A DNA stretch of 64,000 nt from assembly GCF_001659605.2 (NCBI RefSeq), contig NC_035169.2, forward strand, positions 17,856,263-17,920,262, in the 5' to 3' direction. Below the pieces are notes generated by a model. It worked only from the letters and a program-made list of their open reading frames with translations. It searched no databases and was not told the origin of the DNA. The position numbers and the translations under genes were made by a program. How positions within the stretch are numbered: position 1 is the stretch's first letter; every line of letters begins with the position of its first letter. The DNA is from Manihot esculenta (Eukaryota > Streptophyta > Magnoliopsida > Malpighiales > Euphorbiaceae). This document shows, one piece after another, positions 10,638 to 22,764 of this stretch.

Positions 10638-13198
10638 TTAAAACAGATATGGATACTGCTGGAGCATAGACTCCCGCGTCTCCCAATTGCACTCTTCTAG
10701 ATTATGGTGGTTCCATAAAACTTTCACCATCGGAATCTCCTTGTTCCTTAGCTGTCTGATCTGTGTGTCCAGAATCCGCACTGGCTGCTCTATATAAGTG
10801 AGATCCCCTAGAATCTCCACATCAGGCTTACTAATAACCTGACCCGGATCTGAGACAAATTTCCGTAGCATAGAAACATGAAACACCGGGTGAATCCTCT
10901 CCATAGAAGTAGGTAAATCCAGCTTATATGATACATTTCTGATCCTCTGCAAAATCTCAAAGGGTCCAATGTACCGTGGAGCTAACTTACCCTTCTTCCC
11001 AAAACGAACCACTCCTTTCATTGGAGACACTTTCAGCAATACCCAATCTCCCTCCTGAAACTCTAACAGTTTCCTACGAACGTCTGCATAGCTTTTCTGT
11101 CTACTCTGCGCCGTTCTGATTCTCTCTCTGATCACGGGCACTGTTCTACTGGTAATCTCTATTAACTCTGGCCCTGCAAGAGTCTTCTCTCCTACCTCTT
11201 CCCAGCAAACAGGTGATCTGCACTTCCTCCCATATAATGCTTCATAAGGAGCCATCCCAATGCTAGCATGATGACTGTTATTATAGGCAAACTCCACCAA
11301 AGGTAGATGCTGCCTCCAAGAACCGCCAAAGTCTAACACACACATTCGAAGCATATCCTCTATGGTCTGGATGGTCCTTTCTGACTGCCCATCAGTCTGT
11401 GGGTGGAAAGCAGTACTAAAATCTAATCTCGTGCCCATTGCACTCTGCAGACTTCGCCAAAATCTGGAGGTAAACTGAGATCCTCTGTCTGAAACTATAG
11501 ACACTGGGACTCCATGTAATCTCACTATCTCATCCAGATAAACCTGTGCCAACTTATCCACAGAATAGTTACTCCTAACTGGAATGAAATGAGCAGATTT
11601 CGTGAGTCTGTCCACAATCACCCATATAGAGTCTATCCTGTTGGACGTTGCCGGTAAGCCCACTATAAAATCCATAGCTATGTTATCCCATTTTCATTCT
11701 GGAATCGGCAGTGGGTTAAGCATTCCAGCCGGCTTTTGATGTTCTAACTTCACCTTCTGACAAACCTCACAGGCTGTCACGAACTGTGCCACTTCTTTCT
11801 TTATGGCTGGCCACCAATATACCTTCTTCAGATTTTGATACATCTTGGTGGCACCTGGGTGAACACTATACCTCACATTATGAGCTTCCCTCATAATGTC
11901 TTCCTTCAAACTACTACTATCTTGTACACAAAGTCGACTCCCATAACGAAGGATCCCTTGGCTGTCAAATCTGAACTCTGCACTGTTGCCCGACTGAACA
12001 GTCCTGGCAATTTTCATCAATTTAGGGTCCTCATGCTGTCTCTGAGCTATCTGCTCCAGAAACACTAGTGTCACTCTCATCTGTGCTATCAACGCACCTG
12101 TACCAGACAACTCTAGCTGTAACCCCTCCTCGATGAGCTTGTAAAGCTCCATCACTACTGGTCTCCGCTCTGCTGCTATATGGGATAAACTGCCTAGTGA
12201 CTTCCGGCTTAGGGCGTCTGCCACAACATTCGCCTTACCCGGATGATACTGGATCTTACAATCATAATCACTGAGCAATTCTACCCATCTTCTCTGCCTC
12301 AAATTTAGCTCTCTCTGGCCCAAGATGTACTGTAGACTCTTGTGATCCGTAAAGATCTCGCATTTAACCCCATAGAGGTAATGCCGCCACATCTTGAGTG
12401 CAAAGATAACTGCTGCCATCTCTAGGTCATGGGTGGAGTAATTCAACTCGTGCTTCTTTAACTGTCTGGAAGCATAAGCAATCACCCTATCACTCTGCAT
12501 CAAAACACAACCCAATCCCACTCGAGATGCATCACAGAACACTGTGAAATCCTCGTTACTAACAGGCAGAGCTAGCACTGGTGCTGATGTCAATCTTCTC
12601 TTGAGCTCCTCAAAGCTCTCTTCACACTGGTCTGACCAGGTAAACTTCTGGTTCTTCTGAGTCAGTTTGGTCATAGGAGCAGCTATCTTCGAGAAGTCCT
12701 GAACGAACCTCCTGTAGTAACCTGCCAGTCCCATAAAGCTTTTAATCTCAGTCACTGTAGTGGGTCTGGGCCAGTTAGCTACAACATCTATCTTCTTGGG
12801 GTCTACCTCAATCCCTTCTGCTGATACTACATGTCTCAAGAAGGAAATGCTCCTCAACCAAAACTCACACTTAGAGAACTTGGCATATAAAGCATGCTCT
12901 CTCAGTGTCTGCAAAACTATCCTCAGATGCTGGGCATGCTCCTCTGCATCTCTGGAATACACTAAGATGTCATCGATAAAGACAATAACAAAGTGATCCA
13001 GATACTCGCTGAAAACTCTGTTCATGAGATCCATGAATGCTGCAGGGGCGTTAGTCAACCCAAACGGCATCACTAAGAACTCATAATGCCCATATCTGGT
13101 CATGAAAGCTGTCTTAGGCACATCTGCCTCTCTGACTCTTAACTGATGATATCCGGATCTCAGATCTATTTTAGAAAAACAACCTGCTCCAGCTAGCT
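10638..13198 (-). pseudogene. Element H pol, C-terminal part (RT palm to chromodomain)
   Basis: Continues the frame broken by element I. It begins at [17 protein letters not shown] and runs through RT ([21 protein letters not shown]), RNase H ([32 protein letters not shown]), integrase zinc site and catalytic core ([23 protein letters not shown]), the GPF module and a chromodomain ending QQYPYLF at 10638. One TGA at 11694-11696 replaces the Trp of the PIPEWKW motif in integrase. The frame is otherwise open. One residue in the RT differs from the family (FLRHVV for FLGHVV). Confidence 0.92.
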
Positions 13199-15357
13199 TG
13201 TAATACCCGGCTCGAGTCCGGCATCGGAATTCCTGTAGTCCGGTGGAATCTCGGGTGTCGGAACCCTCGAGAAGGGTACTACATATGTATTTTAAGGTAT
13301 TTTCACTGGTTTTCATGGTTTGAAGGGTTAAAAGACTTGAGTTTTGAAAGAAAAGCAACAAGGGAGAAATGCAAAGGTTCGGCCGCCGAAGGTCACTTTC
13401 GGCCGCCGAACATTGCATGGTTGCGGCTTCACGTTCGGCTGCCGAAGGTGGTCTGGCCAGCCACCTATAAAAAGGGCCAAGGGTCGGTGGAAGGAGGTTA
13501 TTTCTCCTCCACTTGCAGCCAGAGGTGAGTTTCAGCCTCTCCTACGTTGACTTTCATGTTTTCCATGATTTTCATCAAATCTTTCAAGAGTTTTAAGAGT
13601 TTTGGTGATTTATGAAGGTTTTGAGCAAAAGAACCAAGTTTTGAAGCTTGGAGGTTTGGAAGAGCTTTTCTTCATATCTCCACGTTGGGATCCTTCATCC
13701 TCAAGGTTTTAAGAGGTAAGTGAAGATCCTGAGCTTCGTTGATGGTTTTGAAAGGTTTTATGAAGTTTTTATGGGTAGTATGCATGTTTAGGTTTAGGTG
13801 AGGTTTTTGGTGATTTGTGGTGTTCCAGCATGATTAAGTGTTGTGTGTTATGTTTGTTTGGGGTTTTAGGATAGTTTTAGACCCCTTTGTGCATATATAT
13901 GTGTATATGCTAGTTGGGAGTAGTTGATGTGCATGTTGGTAGGTTTTTGGGCAAAGTTTGCATGAAACAGAGCAGGGTTCTGCCCTTCGGGCAAAACCAG
14001 GTTCGGCCGCCGAAGGAAGGTTCGGCCGCCGAACCCTTTGTGGAGGCAGTTCGGCTGCCAAAGGTTGCCCCCGAAAGCTAGGCTTTCGGTTTAGAAAGGG
14101 ACTTTCGGCCGCCGAAAGAGGGAGTTCGGCCGCCGAAAGTGTGTGAGTTTCGTCTCTGGACGAGACCTTCGGCCGCCGAAGGTGCCGCCGAACATGCATG
14201 AGTTTCGTCTCTGGAGTGGGGTTTCGGCCGCCGAACCTGCCGCCGAAAGTGCCCTGTCCAGCTTCCTTTTGCATGTTTTATGTGATGGTTTGAGGTTTGT
14301 TTAGAGGGGTTTTGGGGAGTTTCTTAGAGATGTTCTTGAGTGAGTTTAGTCCCTCATTTGAGTCCACCTGTGTAGGTACGGACCAGAGGAATCAGGGACA
14401 TCAGCAGTGAGTCCAGAGTCAGAACCTGCAGAGTCAGTTCAGAGAGAACTACAGGTGAGTGGAATTTAACTTAATGTTTTAATATGAGAACTGAATATTT
14501 TATCATGCTTCATGCATCATGAATATGCTATAGGGTGAGTGCATTAGTGTACACGAAGATGATGCATTGCATTTATCCTTGTACTTGGCACTGCTCCTTG
14601 TACATTGCTTATGTGAGACGGCACGGACTTCGTGAGGATTCATTAGCCCTCAGAGGAAAGACCTGGAACAGCCCTACGGGGACCAGGCACACACACAGAA
14701 AGACCTGAAACAGCCCTACGGGGACCAGGCACATGGTACTTAGGTACCCCAGATGAGATAGAGGGAGTTTTGATCCGTCCGGCCGAGGTTATGTGATTAT
14801 GTGTTGCATTCCATGAGAGCATGTTTTATCACCTGTTATTTGACTATTCTACTCACTGGGCTATCGTAGCTCATCCCTCTCCCCTAACTTCAGTTGTGCA
14901 GGTTCAGAGGTCAGAGAGAACTCAGCAGGGTACAGGAAGAGTTCAGAGTCTTGTAATAGCTAGTATGGACATGTATATGTATAGAGATAATGTAAATGTA
15001 TAGTGTATAGAATGGTGCTTGATTTCTAAGACTTGTAATCCCTTGGAGTCACATGATCAATTTATGTATGTTTCTTTATTGTTGTATGTTTATGAGCAAA
15101 ACCAGGCTTAACATTATGAGATTGATCCGCCTAGAGCCATGAGGAGCTCTAGTAGGGATTGGTAGAGCAAAGAGAGAGTGCATGCACAGGTTAAGCCTTG
15201 GAAGAAAGAAAAGTTTTATGGTTTTACAGCAAATGTATGATCATGTATGGGATTTTACAGGTAGACAGACAGGATAGCAGGCTTACTACGGGTCCCGGCG
15301 ACCTTAAGTCGATCTGGATCCTAGTGCCGGTGGCAGTTCGGTTTCCGGGCTGTTACA
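13199..15357 (+). repeat. 5' LTR of element I (2159 bp)
   Basis: Runs from tgtaatacccgg to gctgttaca. Palindromes TTCGGC-N-GCCGAA lie at 13378, 13398 and 13434, just before the TATA box, with a second cluster at about 14001-14250. Two acctgg/gaccaggcac units lie at about 14669-14733. Splice-donor-like sites are at 13525 (gag-gtgagt) and 13716 (gag-gtaagt). Confidence 0.96.
13466..13472 (+). promoter_or_regulatory. TATA box of element I 5' LTR
   Basis: The sequence tataaaa, about 20 bp downstream of the last upstream palindrome in the context ccagccacctataaaaaggg. The same ccagccac-tata arrangement occurs in every chromovirus LTR here (about 5142, 41662 and 49342 on +; reversed in H, F/G, C and D). 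Transcription would begin about 25-30 bp downstream, near 13495, which defines U3 as roughly the first 295 bp. The start site is inferred. Confidence 0.75.
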
Positions 15358-15567
15358 GATTGGTATCAGAGCCCTAGGTTCATATGGTCGGACCTATAGA
15401 GAGAGAGTTGGGCTCATAGAGAGGTTTAGCAGGTCAAGCACCATAGGAAAACATGTCCACTAGGATAGGATGTCAGTCCTGTCTATATGCTGATGTGCAA
15501 TGCCATGAGTTATGCATGTGCATTTTTTGATGTGTTGCTTATGTTTTATGTGTTTGTTGTTTCCCAG
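13525..15567 (+). other. Candidate leader intron of element I
   Basis: Donor ag-gtgagt at 13525 (alternative ag-gtaagt at 13716) and acceptor tttgttgtttcccag ending at 15567, 9 nt before the gag ATG at 15577. Splicing would join a short, ATG-free first exon to gag. It would remove most of the LTR leader, the second palindrome cluster and the primer-binding site. Sites at equivalent positions occur in the related elements. There is no expression evidence, so this is inference from sequence. Confidence 0.45.
15361..15373 (+). other. Primer-binding site of element I (tRNA-iMet)
   Basis: TGGTATCAGAGCC, three bases after the LTR. It is the complement of the 3' end of plant initiator tRNA-Met, used to prime minus-strand DNA. 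The same 13 bases follow the 5' LTRs of B, H, F and G. Confidence 0.92.
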
Positions 15568-15576
15568 AGAGTGAAG

Positions 15577-18500
15577 ATGCGAGGAACTCGTCGATCCGCG
15601 AGATTGACTGGAGTCCCACCCGTAAGTGAGGGTACAGCTGCTCGTCCACCTGCTTTGCCAAGGGCAAGATCTCACAGGTCAAGCAGGGAAGGAACGTCAC
15701 GAGACCCTAGAAGGTCTTCTGACGAGAGCAGGAGAGGAGTAAGCAGAGGGGGAAGGTCAGTAGAAGAAAGAGGTGTGAGGGAAGAGGATCAGAGTAGAGA
15801 TGCAAGCATGGGTGTAGGAAGGTCAGAAGAAGGTATGGGGGAGTCCCAGGGAGGCGTTCAGGCCTCGGGGTTTGGCTATTCACCCTTTCCACAGGACCCA
15901 GAGTATCCGATGGGAGGCATGTCGGATTACTCCAGTTTTGCCCCATATCCACCCTACATGCCATATATGCCCTATCCTGCTTTTTATCCACCATATCACA
16001 TGTATCCACCCCCACCTGTTCATCCAAGTCCAGTACAACCTGAAGTGAGGGAACCAGTTCCTCCACCACCACCTCCTGAACCAGTAGCCCCTGTTGTGGA
16101 AGCACAGCAACCCAGTTCTTCAGGGGGAAGTAAGGTGAAGATGACCGAGTACTTAAAGTTGGATGCTCCTAAATTCAATACAGGAGATGATCCCTTTGAG
16201 TATCTCAGTGCAGTCAGAATGATAACAAGTGAGTTGGGAGCAGATGATGGTAGAGCCATTGAGATGGCAGGGTTCACGTTAAAGTGTAAGAAAGCTAGAG
16301 AATGGTTCAAGAACTATGTGGACCCGAGACTTGAGAGTATGACGTGGGAAGAGTTCGCCAACGAATTTGCTGGATGGGCTTTTCCTGACAGTTCCAGGGA
16401 ACTAAAGGTTGTGGAGTTTGAGCAGTTGCGACAGACGGAGGAGATGAGCGTTGATGAGTATACAGATAAGTTCCTGGAATTGTTGCCATATGTCGGTCAA
16501 GCATATGATACAGATCAGAAGAAGGCAAAGAGATATGCCACAAGGCTTCATCCCAGGTATTTCTCTTTGATTCTTCATGCGGAGAAGGAAAGTTTCCACT
16601 CTATTGTGGATGCTGCTAGAAAGATGGAGGCCAGTGCTATAAGTCAAGGTGTAGTTAAGGCACAGTCTTCTGGTGCTAAACCAGGTTCCTCCTCACAGGG
16701 TACAGTAAGTGCAAGTAAGAGGAGATGGGAGAAATTCAGAGGAAAGAGAGGCAAGTTCTGGAACAGGCTTAAGTCAGGTCTAGGAATGAGTAGTGGCTCC
16801 AGTTCTGGCGTAGATTTTCCAGTGTGCAAGAGGTGTGGCAAACAGCATAGAGGAGCTTGTCAGTTGGGATCCACAGCCTGCTATAGATGTGGGCAGGAGG
16901 GACATTATGCACGAGAATGTCCTCAGGCGACTTTAGTTGCACCATCCCAGCAGATGAGTACGGGCAGTGTAGTACAGCCAGTAGCTTCAGCCATACCACC
17001 AAGCAGTGGCAGAGGAAGAGGAAGAGGGGCAGCCTCTTCATCAGGGATGGGTTCCCGAGGTGCAGGTCCGTCAGCCCCAGCACGGATTTTCACCCTGACT
17101 CAGCAGGAGGCAGACACGTCGAACACGGTGGTGTCAGGTAATCTCATCATTGGGTGTTCAGAGGTGTATGCTTTAATGGACCCCGGTGCTTCTCACTCTT
17201 TCATTTCTTCTAGAGCTGCAGAGAGGTTGGGTCTGATAGTGTCTGAGTTAGAGTGTCCTCTATGGGTCAGTGGACCCAAATGTGATCCATCTTTGGCAAA
17301 GTCAGTCTGTCGGTTCAGTCCAGTGTGCATAGAGAGTAGATACCTTCCAGCTGACCTGGTGGTTCTAGAGTTGACAGATTTTGATGTCATTCTAGGGATG
17401 GACTGGTTATCTACGTATGATGCTACCCTGAACTGTAGAGACAAAGTAGTCAGTGTCAGAGACCAGGATGGGTCAGAGTGTGTCTTCAGAGGAGACAGGA
17501 GAGGGACACCTAGGGGTTTGATATCAGCCCTCCAGGCTCGTAGAATGTTAAGGAAGGGGTGTCAGGGGTTCCTAGCTTATGTGAGAGAGCTAGACAGTCA
17601 GGTTAGGGAACCAGCCTCAGTACCAGTTGTCAGAGACTTCCTAGATTTGTTTCCTGAAGAGCTTCCAGGACTACCACCGGATAGGGAAATAGAGTTCGAG
17701 ATTGAGTTGATGCCCAATGCTAGACCGATCTCTATTCCTCCCTATAGGATGGCACCAGCAGAGTTGCGAGAGTTGAAAGAGCAGTTACAGGATTTGGTAG
17801 CTAAGGGTTTCATCCGCCCGAGTACCTCACCCTGGGGTGCTCCAGTATTGTTTGTCAGAAAGAAGGATGGACCTCTTAGACTTTGTGTCGACTACAGACA
17901 GTTGAACAAAGTCACGATAAAAAACAAGTATCCTTTACCCAGGATCGATGATCTATTCGACCAGCTGGCAGGAGCAGGTTGTTTTTCTAAAATAGATCTG
18001 AGATCCGGATACCACCAGTTGAAGATCAGGGAAGGAGATGTATCCAAGACTGCTTTTAGAACCAGATATGGGCATTATGAGTTCCTTGTGATGCCGTTCG
18101 GGTTGACTAACGCCCCTGCAGCATTCATGGATCTCATGAACAGGGTTTTCAGGGAGTACTTGGATCGTTTTGTGATCGTCTTTATTGATGATATCTTGGT
18201 GTACTCCAGGAATGCAGAGGACCATGCCCAGCATCTGCGGATAGTGCTGCAAACCTTGAGAGAGCATGGCTTGTATGCCAAGTTCTCCAAGTGTGAGTTC
18301 TGGTTAAGGAGCATTTCCTTTTTGGGACATGTTGTATCAGAGGACGGTATAGCAGTAGATCCCAAAAAGGTAGAGGCAGTAGCCAACTGGCCTACACCCA
18401 CTACAGTGACCGAGATCAAGAGTTTTCTGGGTTTGGCAGGCTACTATCGGAGATTTGTTCAGGACTTCGCGAAGATAGCTGTTCCTATGACCAGACTGAC

Positions 18501-20523
18501 CAGAAAGAATCAGAAGTTTGTGTGGTCAGAGGATTGTGAGGCGAGTTTTGCAGAGTTGAAGAGACGATTAACTTCAGCACCGGTGTTAGCGCTGCCAATC
18601 AGTGATGAAGATTTCACAGTGTTCTGTGATGCATCCCGAGTGGGATTAGGTTGTGTGTTGATGCAGAATGACAAAGTGATAGCTTATGCTTCTAGACAGC
18701 TGAAGAAGCACGAGCTGAATTACCCGACACACGATCTTGAGATGGCAGCTGTTATCTTTGCACTTAAGATGTGGAGACATTACCTCTATGGGGTAAAATG
18801 TGAGATCTATACGGATCATAAGAGCCTGCAGCACATCTTAAGTCAGAGAGAGTTAAACTTGAGGCAGAGACGGTGGGTAGAATTGCTCAGTGATTATGAT
18901 TGTAAGATCCAGTATCATCCGGGTAAGGCTAATGTTGTAGCTGATGCCTTAAGCCGAAAGTCACTTGGCAGTGTATCCCACATTGCAGTAGAGAGAAGAC
19001 CGGTGGTGAAGGAGTTCTATAAGCTCGTGGAAGAAGGGTTACAGTTGCAGTTATCTGGTACAGGTGCTTTGATCGCACAGATGAGAGTGACACCAGTGTT
19101 TCAAGAGCAAGTGGCTCTGAAACAGCACGAAGACCCCGAGTTAGTGAAGATTGCCAGGACTGTTCAGTCGGGCAACAGTGCAGAGTTCAGATTTGATAGT
19201 GAGGGGATTCTTCGGCACGGTAAGAGGTTATGTGTACCAGATGATAGCAGTTTAAAGGCCGACATTATGAGGGAAGCTCATAATGCACGGTATAGTCTTC
19301 ACCCGGGAGCCACCAAGATGTATCAAGATCTGAGAAAGGTGTATTGGTGGCCAGCAATGAAGAGAGAAGTGGCACAGTTCGTGTCAGCCTGCGAGACATG
19401 TCAAAGGGTGAAGCTAGAGCACCAGAAGCCGGCTGGAATGCTTAACCCACTGCCGATTCCAGAATGGAAATGGGAGAACATAGCTATGGATTTTGTAGTG
19501 GGGTTACCGGCGACGTCTAACAGACTAGACTCCATATGGGTGATCGTGGATAGACTCACTAAATCTGCTCACTTCATTCCAGTCAGGAGTAACTACTCTG
19601 TGGACAAGTTGGCGCAGGTGTATGTAGACGAGATAGTAAGGTTGCATGGAGTTCCAGTGTCGATAGTATCAGATCGAGGACCTCAGTTCACCTCCAGGTT
19701 TTGGCGGAGTCTGCAAAATGAAATGGGCACAAGGTTGGATTTCAGCACTGCCTTCCATCCACAGACAGACGGTCAGTCAGAGAGGACCATCCAGACCATT
19801 GAAGATATGCTGAGAATGTGTGTGTTAGACTTTGGCGGTTCTTGGAGGCAGCATCTACCTCTGGTGGAGTTTGCCTACAACAACAGCCATCATGCTAGCA
19901 TAGGGATGGCCCCTTATGAAGCTTTGTATGGGAGGAAGTGCCGAACACCTGTTTGCTGGGAAGAGGTAGGAGAGAAAACTCTTGCAGGGCCAGAGTTAGT
20001 TGAGATAACCAGCAAGTTAGTGCCTATCATCAGAGAGAGGATCAAAACAGCTGTAAGCAGACAGAAAAGTTATGCAGACATCCGTAGGAAGCAGATAGAG
20101 TTCCAGGAGGGGGATATGGTATTGCTTAAAGTGTCTCCGATGAAGGGAGTGGTTAGGTTTGGAAAGAAGGGTAAACTGGCCCCACGGTACATTGGTCCCT
20201 TTGAGATCTTGCAGAAGATCGGGCCTGTATCGTATAAGCTAGATTTACCGGCTTCTATGGAACGAATTCACCCGGTATTCCATGTTTCTATGTTGAGAAA
20301 ATTTGTGTCAGATCCAGAGAAGGTTCTTAGTGAACCTGAGGTGGAAATCTTAAGTGATCTCACCTATGTAGAGCAGCCAGTGCGGATCCTTGACACCCAG
20401 ATCAGAAAGCTGAGAAACAAGGAGATACCAATGGTGAAAGTTTTGTGGAACCACCACAACCTAGAAGAGTGCACTTGGGAGACTCGGGAGTCCATGCTCC
20501 AGCAATACCCGTATCTGTTTTAA
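15577..20523 (+). CDS. Element I gag-pol polyprotein with chromodomain, intact (1648 aa)
   Basis: Makes the capsid and the replication and integration enzymes of the element. The start [10 protein letters not shown] is conserved in all copies and follows the acceptor-like cag. The frame is also open back to 15487, but that extension is not conserved. In order: basic N-terminus; Pro/Tyr-rich stretch (residues ~100-180); gag core (~190-370); knuckles, the second being [15 protein letters not shown] (~460-475); protease MDPGASHSF (~535); RT with [10 protein letters not shown] and FIDDILVYS (~790-960); RNase H (CDASRVG, TDHKSLQ, DALSR); integrase (HPGATKMY zinc region, [21 protein letters not shown]); GPF module; and a C-terminal chromodomain-like tail ending QQYPYLF. 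Gag and pol are in one frame with no slip site. Chromodomains of this clade are known to guide integration to heterochromatin. Confidence 0.95.
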   Translation: MRGTRRSARLTGVPPVSEGTAARPPALPRARSHRSSREGTSRDPRRSSDESRRGVSRGGRSVEERGVREEDQSRDASMGVGRSEEGMGESQGGVQASGFGYSPFPQDPEYPMGGMSDYSSFAPYPPYMPYMPYPAFYPPYHMYPPPPVHPSPVQPEVREPVPPPPPPEPVAPVVEAQQPSSSGGSKVKMTEYLKLDAPKFNTGDDPFEYLSAVRMITSELGADDGRAIEMAGFTLKCKKAREWFKNYVDPRLESMTWEEFANEFAGWAFPDSSRELKVVEFEQLRQTEEMSVDEYTDKFLELLPYVGQAYDTDQKKAKRYATRLHPRYFSLILHAEKESFHSIVDAARKMEASAISQGVVKAQSSGAKPGSSSQGTVSASKRRWEKFRGKRGKFWNRLKSGLGMSSGSSSGVDFPVCKRCGKQHRGACQLGSTACYRCGQEGHYARECPQATLVAPSQQMSTGSVVQPVASAIPPSSGRGRGRGAASSSGMGSRGAGPSAPARIFTLTQQEADTSNTVVSGNLIIGCSEVYALMDPGASHSFISSRAAERLGLIVSELECPLWVSGPKCDPSLAKSVCRFSPVCIESRYLPADLVVLELTDFDVILGMDWLSTYDATLNCRDKVVSVRDQDGSECVFRGDRRGTPRGLISALQARRMLRKGCQGFLAYVRELDSQVREPASVPVVRDFLDLFPEELPGLPPDREIEFEIELMPNARPISIPPYRMAPAELRELKEQLQDLVAKGFIRPSTSPWGAPVLFVRKKDGPLRLCVDYRQLNKVTIKNKYPLPRIDDLFDQLAGAGCFSKIDLRSGYHQLKIREGDVSKTAFRTRYGHYEFLVMPFGLTNAPAAFMDLMNRVFREYLDRFVIVFIDDILVYSRNAEDHAQHLRIVLQTLREHGLYAKFSKCEFWLRSISFLGHVVSEDGIAVDPKKVEAVANWPTPTTVTEIKSFLGLAGYYRRFVQDFAKIAVPMTRLTRKNQKFVWSEDCEASFAELKRRLTSAPVLALPISDEDFTVFCDASRVGLGCVLMQNDKVIAYASRQLKKHELNYPTHDLEMAAVIFALKMWRHYLYGVKCEIYTDHKSLQHILSQRELNLRQRRWVELLSDYDCKIQYHPGKANVVADALSRKSLGSVSHIAVERRPVVKEFYKLVEEGLQLQLSGTGALIAQMRVTPVFQEQVALKQHEDPELVKIARTVQSGNSAEFRFDSEGILRHGKRLCVPDDSSLKADIMREAHNARYSLHPGATKMYQDLRKVYWWPAMKREVAQFVSACETCQRVKLEHQKPAGMLNPLPIPEWKWENIAMDFVVGLPATSNRLDSIWVIVDRLTKSAHFIPVRSNYSVDKLAQVYVDEIVRLHGVPVSIVSDRGPQFTSRFWRSLQNEMGTRLDFSTAFHPQTDGQSERTIQTIEDMLRMCVLDFGGSWRQHLPLVEFAYNNSHHASIGMAPYEALYGRKCRTPVCWEEVGEKTLAGPELVEITSKLVPIIRERIKTAVSRQKSYADIRRKQIEFQEGDMVLLKVSPMKGVVRFGKKGKLAPRYIGPFEILQKIGPVSYKLDLPASMERIHPVFHVSMLRKFVSDPEKVLSEPEVEILSDLTYVEQPVRILDTQIRKLRNKEIPMVKVLWNHHNLEECTWETRESMLQQYPYLF

Positions 20524-20584
20524 GGTTAGTTTTTCCCTTTTCTATGTGTTTCTGTTGTGTTAGGGACATTCGGGGACGAATGTT

Positions 20585-20600
20585 CTTAAGGGGGGGAGAA
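20585..20600 (+). other. Polypurine tract of element I
   Basis: The run cttaagggggggagaa, adjacent to the 3' LTR start at 20601 and preceded by the conserved inverted pair acattcggggacgaatgt at 20566-20583. Confidence 0.88.
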
Positions 20601-22759
20601 TGTAATACCCGGCTCGAGTCCGGCATCGGAATTCCTGTAGTCCGGTGGAATCTCGGGTGTCGGAACCCTCGAGAAGGGTACTACATATGTATTTTAAGGT
20701 ATTTTCACTGGTTTTCATGGTTTGAAGGGTTAAAAGACTTGAGTTTTGAAAGAAAAGCAACAAGGGAGAAATGCAAAGGTTCGACCGCCGAAGGTCACTT
20801 TCGGCCGCCGAACATTGCATGGTTGCGGCTTCACGTTCGGCTGCCGAAGGTGGTCTGGCCAGCCACCTATAAAAAGGGCCAAGGGTCGGTGGAAGGAGGT
20901 TATTTCTCCTCCACTTGCAGCCAGAGGTGAGTTTCAGCCTCTCCTACGTTGACTTTCATGTTTTCCATGATTTTCATCAAATCTTTCAAGAGTTTTAAGA
21001 GTTTTGGTGATTTATGAAGGTTTTGAGCAAAAGAACCAAGTTTTGAAGCTTGGAGGTTTGGAAGAGCTTTTCTTCATATCTCCACGTTGGGATCCTTCAT
21101 CCTCAAGGTTTTAAGAGGTAAGTGAAGATCCTGAGCTTCGTTGATGGTTTTGAAAGGTTTTATGAAGTTTTTATGGGTAGTATGCATGTTTAGGTTTAGG
21201 TGAGGTTTTTGGTGATTTGTGGTGTTCCAGCATGATTAAGTGTTGTGTGTTATGTTTGTTTGGGGTTTTAGGATAGTTTTAGACCCCTTTGTGCATATAT
21301 ATGTGTATATGCTAGTTGGGAGTAGTTGATGTGCATGTTGGTAGGTTTTTGGGCAAAGTTTGCATGAAACAGAGCAGGGTTCTGCCCTTCGGGCAAAACC
21401 AGGTTCGGCCGCCGAAGGAAGGTTCGGCCGCCGAACCCTTTGTGGAGGCAGTTCGGCTGCCAAAGGTTGCCCCCGAAAGCTAGGCTTTCGGTTTAGAAAG
21501 GGACTTTCGGCCGCCGAAAGAGGGAGTTCGGCCGCCGAAAGTGTGTGAGTTTCGTCTCTGGACGAGACCTTCGGCCGCCGAAGGTGCCGCCGAACATGCA
21601 TGAGTTTCGTCTCTGGAGTGGGGTTTCGGCCGCCGAACCTGCCGCCGAAAGTGCCCTGTCCAGCTTCCTTTTGCATGTTTTATGTGATGGTTTGAGGTTT
21701 GTTTAGAGGGGTTTTGGGGAGTTTCTTAGAGATGTTCTTGAGTGAGTTTAGTCCCTCATTTGAGTCCACCTGTGTAGGTACGGACCAGAGGAATCAGGGA
21801 CATCAGCAGTGAGTCCAGAGTCAGAACCTGCAGAGTCAGTTCAGAGAGAACTACAGGTGAGTGGAATTTAACTTAATGTTTTAATATGAGAACTGAATAT
21901 TTTATCATGCTTCATGCATCATGAATATGCTATAGGGTGAGTGCATTAGTGTACACGAAGATGATGCATTGCATTTATCCTTGTACTTGGCACTGCTCCT
22001 TGTACATTGCTTATGTGAGACGGCACGGACTTCGTGAGGATTCATTAGCCCTCAGAGGAAAGACCTGGAACAGCCCTACGGGGACTAGGCACACACACAG
22101 AAAGACCTGGAACAGCCCTACGGGGACCAGGCACATGGTACTTAGGTACCCCAGATGAGATAGAGGGAGTTTTGATCCGTCCGGCCGAGGTTATGTGATT
22201 ATGTGTTGCATTCCATGAGAGCATGTTTTATCACCTGTTATTTGACTATTCTACTCACTGGGCTATCGTAGCTCATCCCTCTCCCCTAACTTCAGTTGTG
22301 CAGGTTCAGAGGTCAGAGAGAACTCAGCAGGGTACAGGAAGAGTTCAGAGTCTTGTAATAGCTAGTATGGACATGTATATGTATAGAGATAATGTAAATG
22401 TATAGTGTATAGAATGGTGCTTGATTTCTAAGACTTGTAATCCCTTGGAGTCACATGATCAGTTTATGTATGTTTCTTTATTGTTGTATGTTTATGAGCA
22501 AAACCAGGCTTAACATTATGAGATTGATCCGCCTAGAGCCATGAGGAGCTCTAGTAGGGATTGGTAGAGCAAAGAGAGAGTGCATGCACAGGTTAAGCCT
22601 TGGAAGAAAGAAAAGTTTTATGGTTTTACAGCAAATGTATGATCATGTATGGGATTTTACAGGTAGACAGACAGGATAGCAGGCTTACTACGGGTCCCGG
22701 CGACCTTAAGTCGATCTGGATCCTAGTGCCGGTGGCAGTTCGGTTTCCGGGCTGTTACA
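20601..22759 (+). repeat. 3' LTR of element I (2159 bp)
   Basis: Same length as the 5' LTR. The differences I can see are one in the first upstream palindrome (ttcgaccgccgaa for ttcggccgccgaa, near 20779), two in the gacctgg repeats near 22086 and 22109, and one near 22461. It ends gctgttaca and is followed by tagct, the duplicated target. Confidence 0.96.
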
Positions 22760-22764
22760 TAGCT

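Larger units (their letters stand above)
13199..22759 (+). mobile_element. Element I: intact, very young chromovirus (9561 bp)
   Basis: Complete Ty3/gypsy element with 2159-bp LTRs of equal length, primer-binding site, one uninterrupted gag-pol frame, polypurine tract and a perfect 5-bp duplication tagct (13194-13198 and 22760-22764). It was inserted into the RT of H between DQL and AGAG. By eye the LTRs differ at only about four positions, which makes this the most recent visible insertion of the stack and the best candidate for an active element. Confidence 0.97.

Noticed and set aside
15361..15373. A tRNA gene fragment
   Set aside because: Only 13 bases match the tRNA-iMet 3' end and they sit three bases after an LTR, so they are a primer-binding site; there is no cloverleaf.
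15487..15576. Upstream ATG at 15487 as the start of element I gag-pol
   Set aside because: The 30 extra residues are not conserved with the other copies, the region lies inside the candidate leader intron, and all copies share the start M-R-G/E-T-R-R-S-A-R-L.
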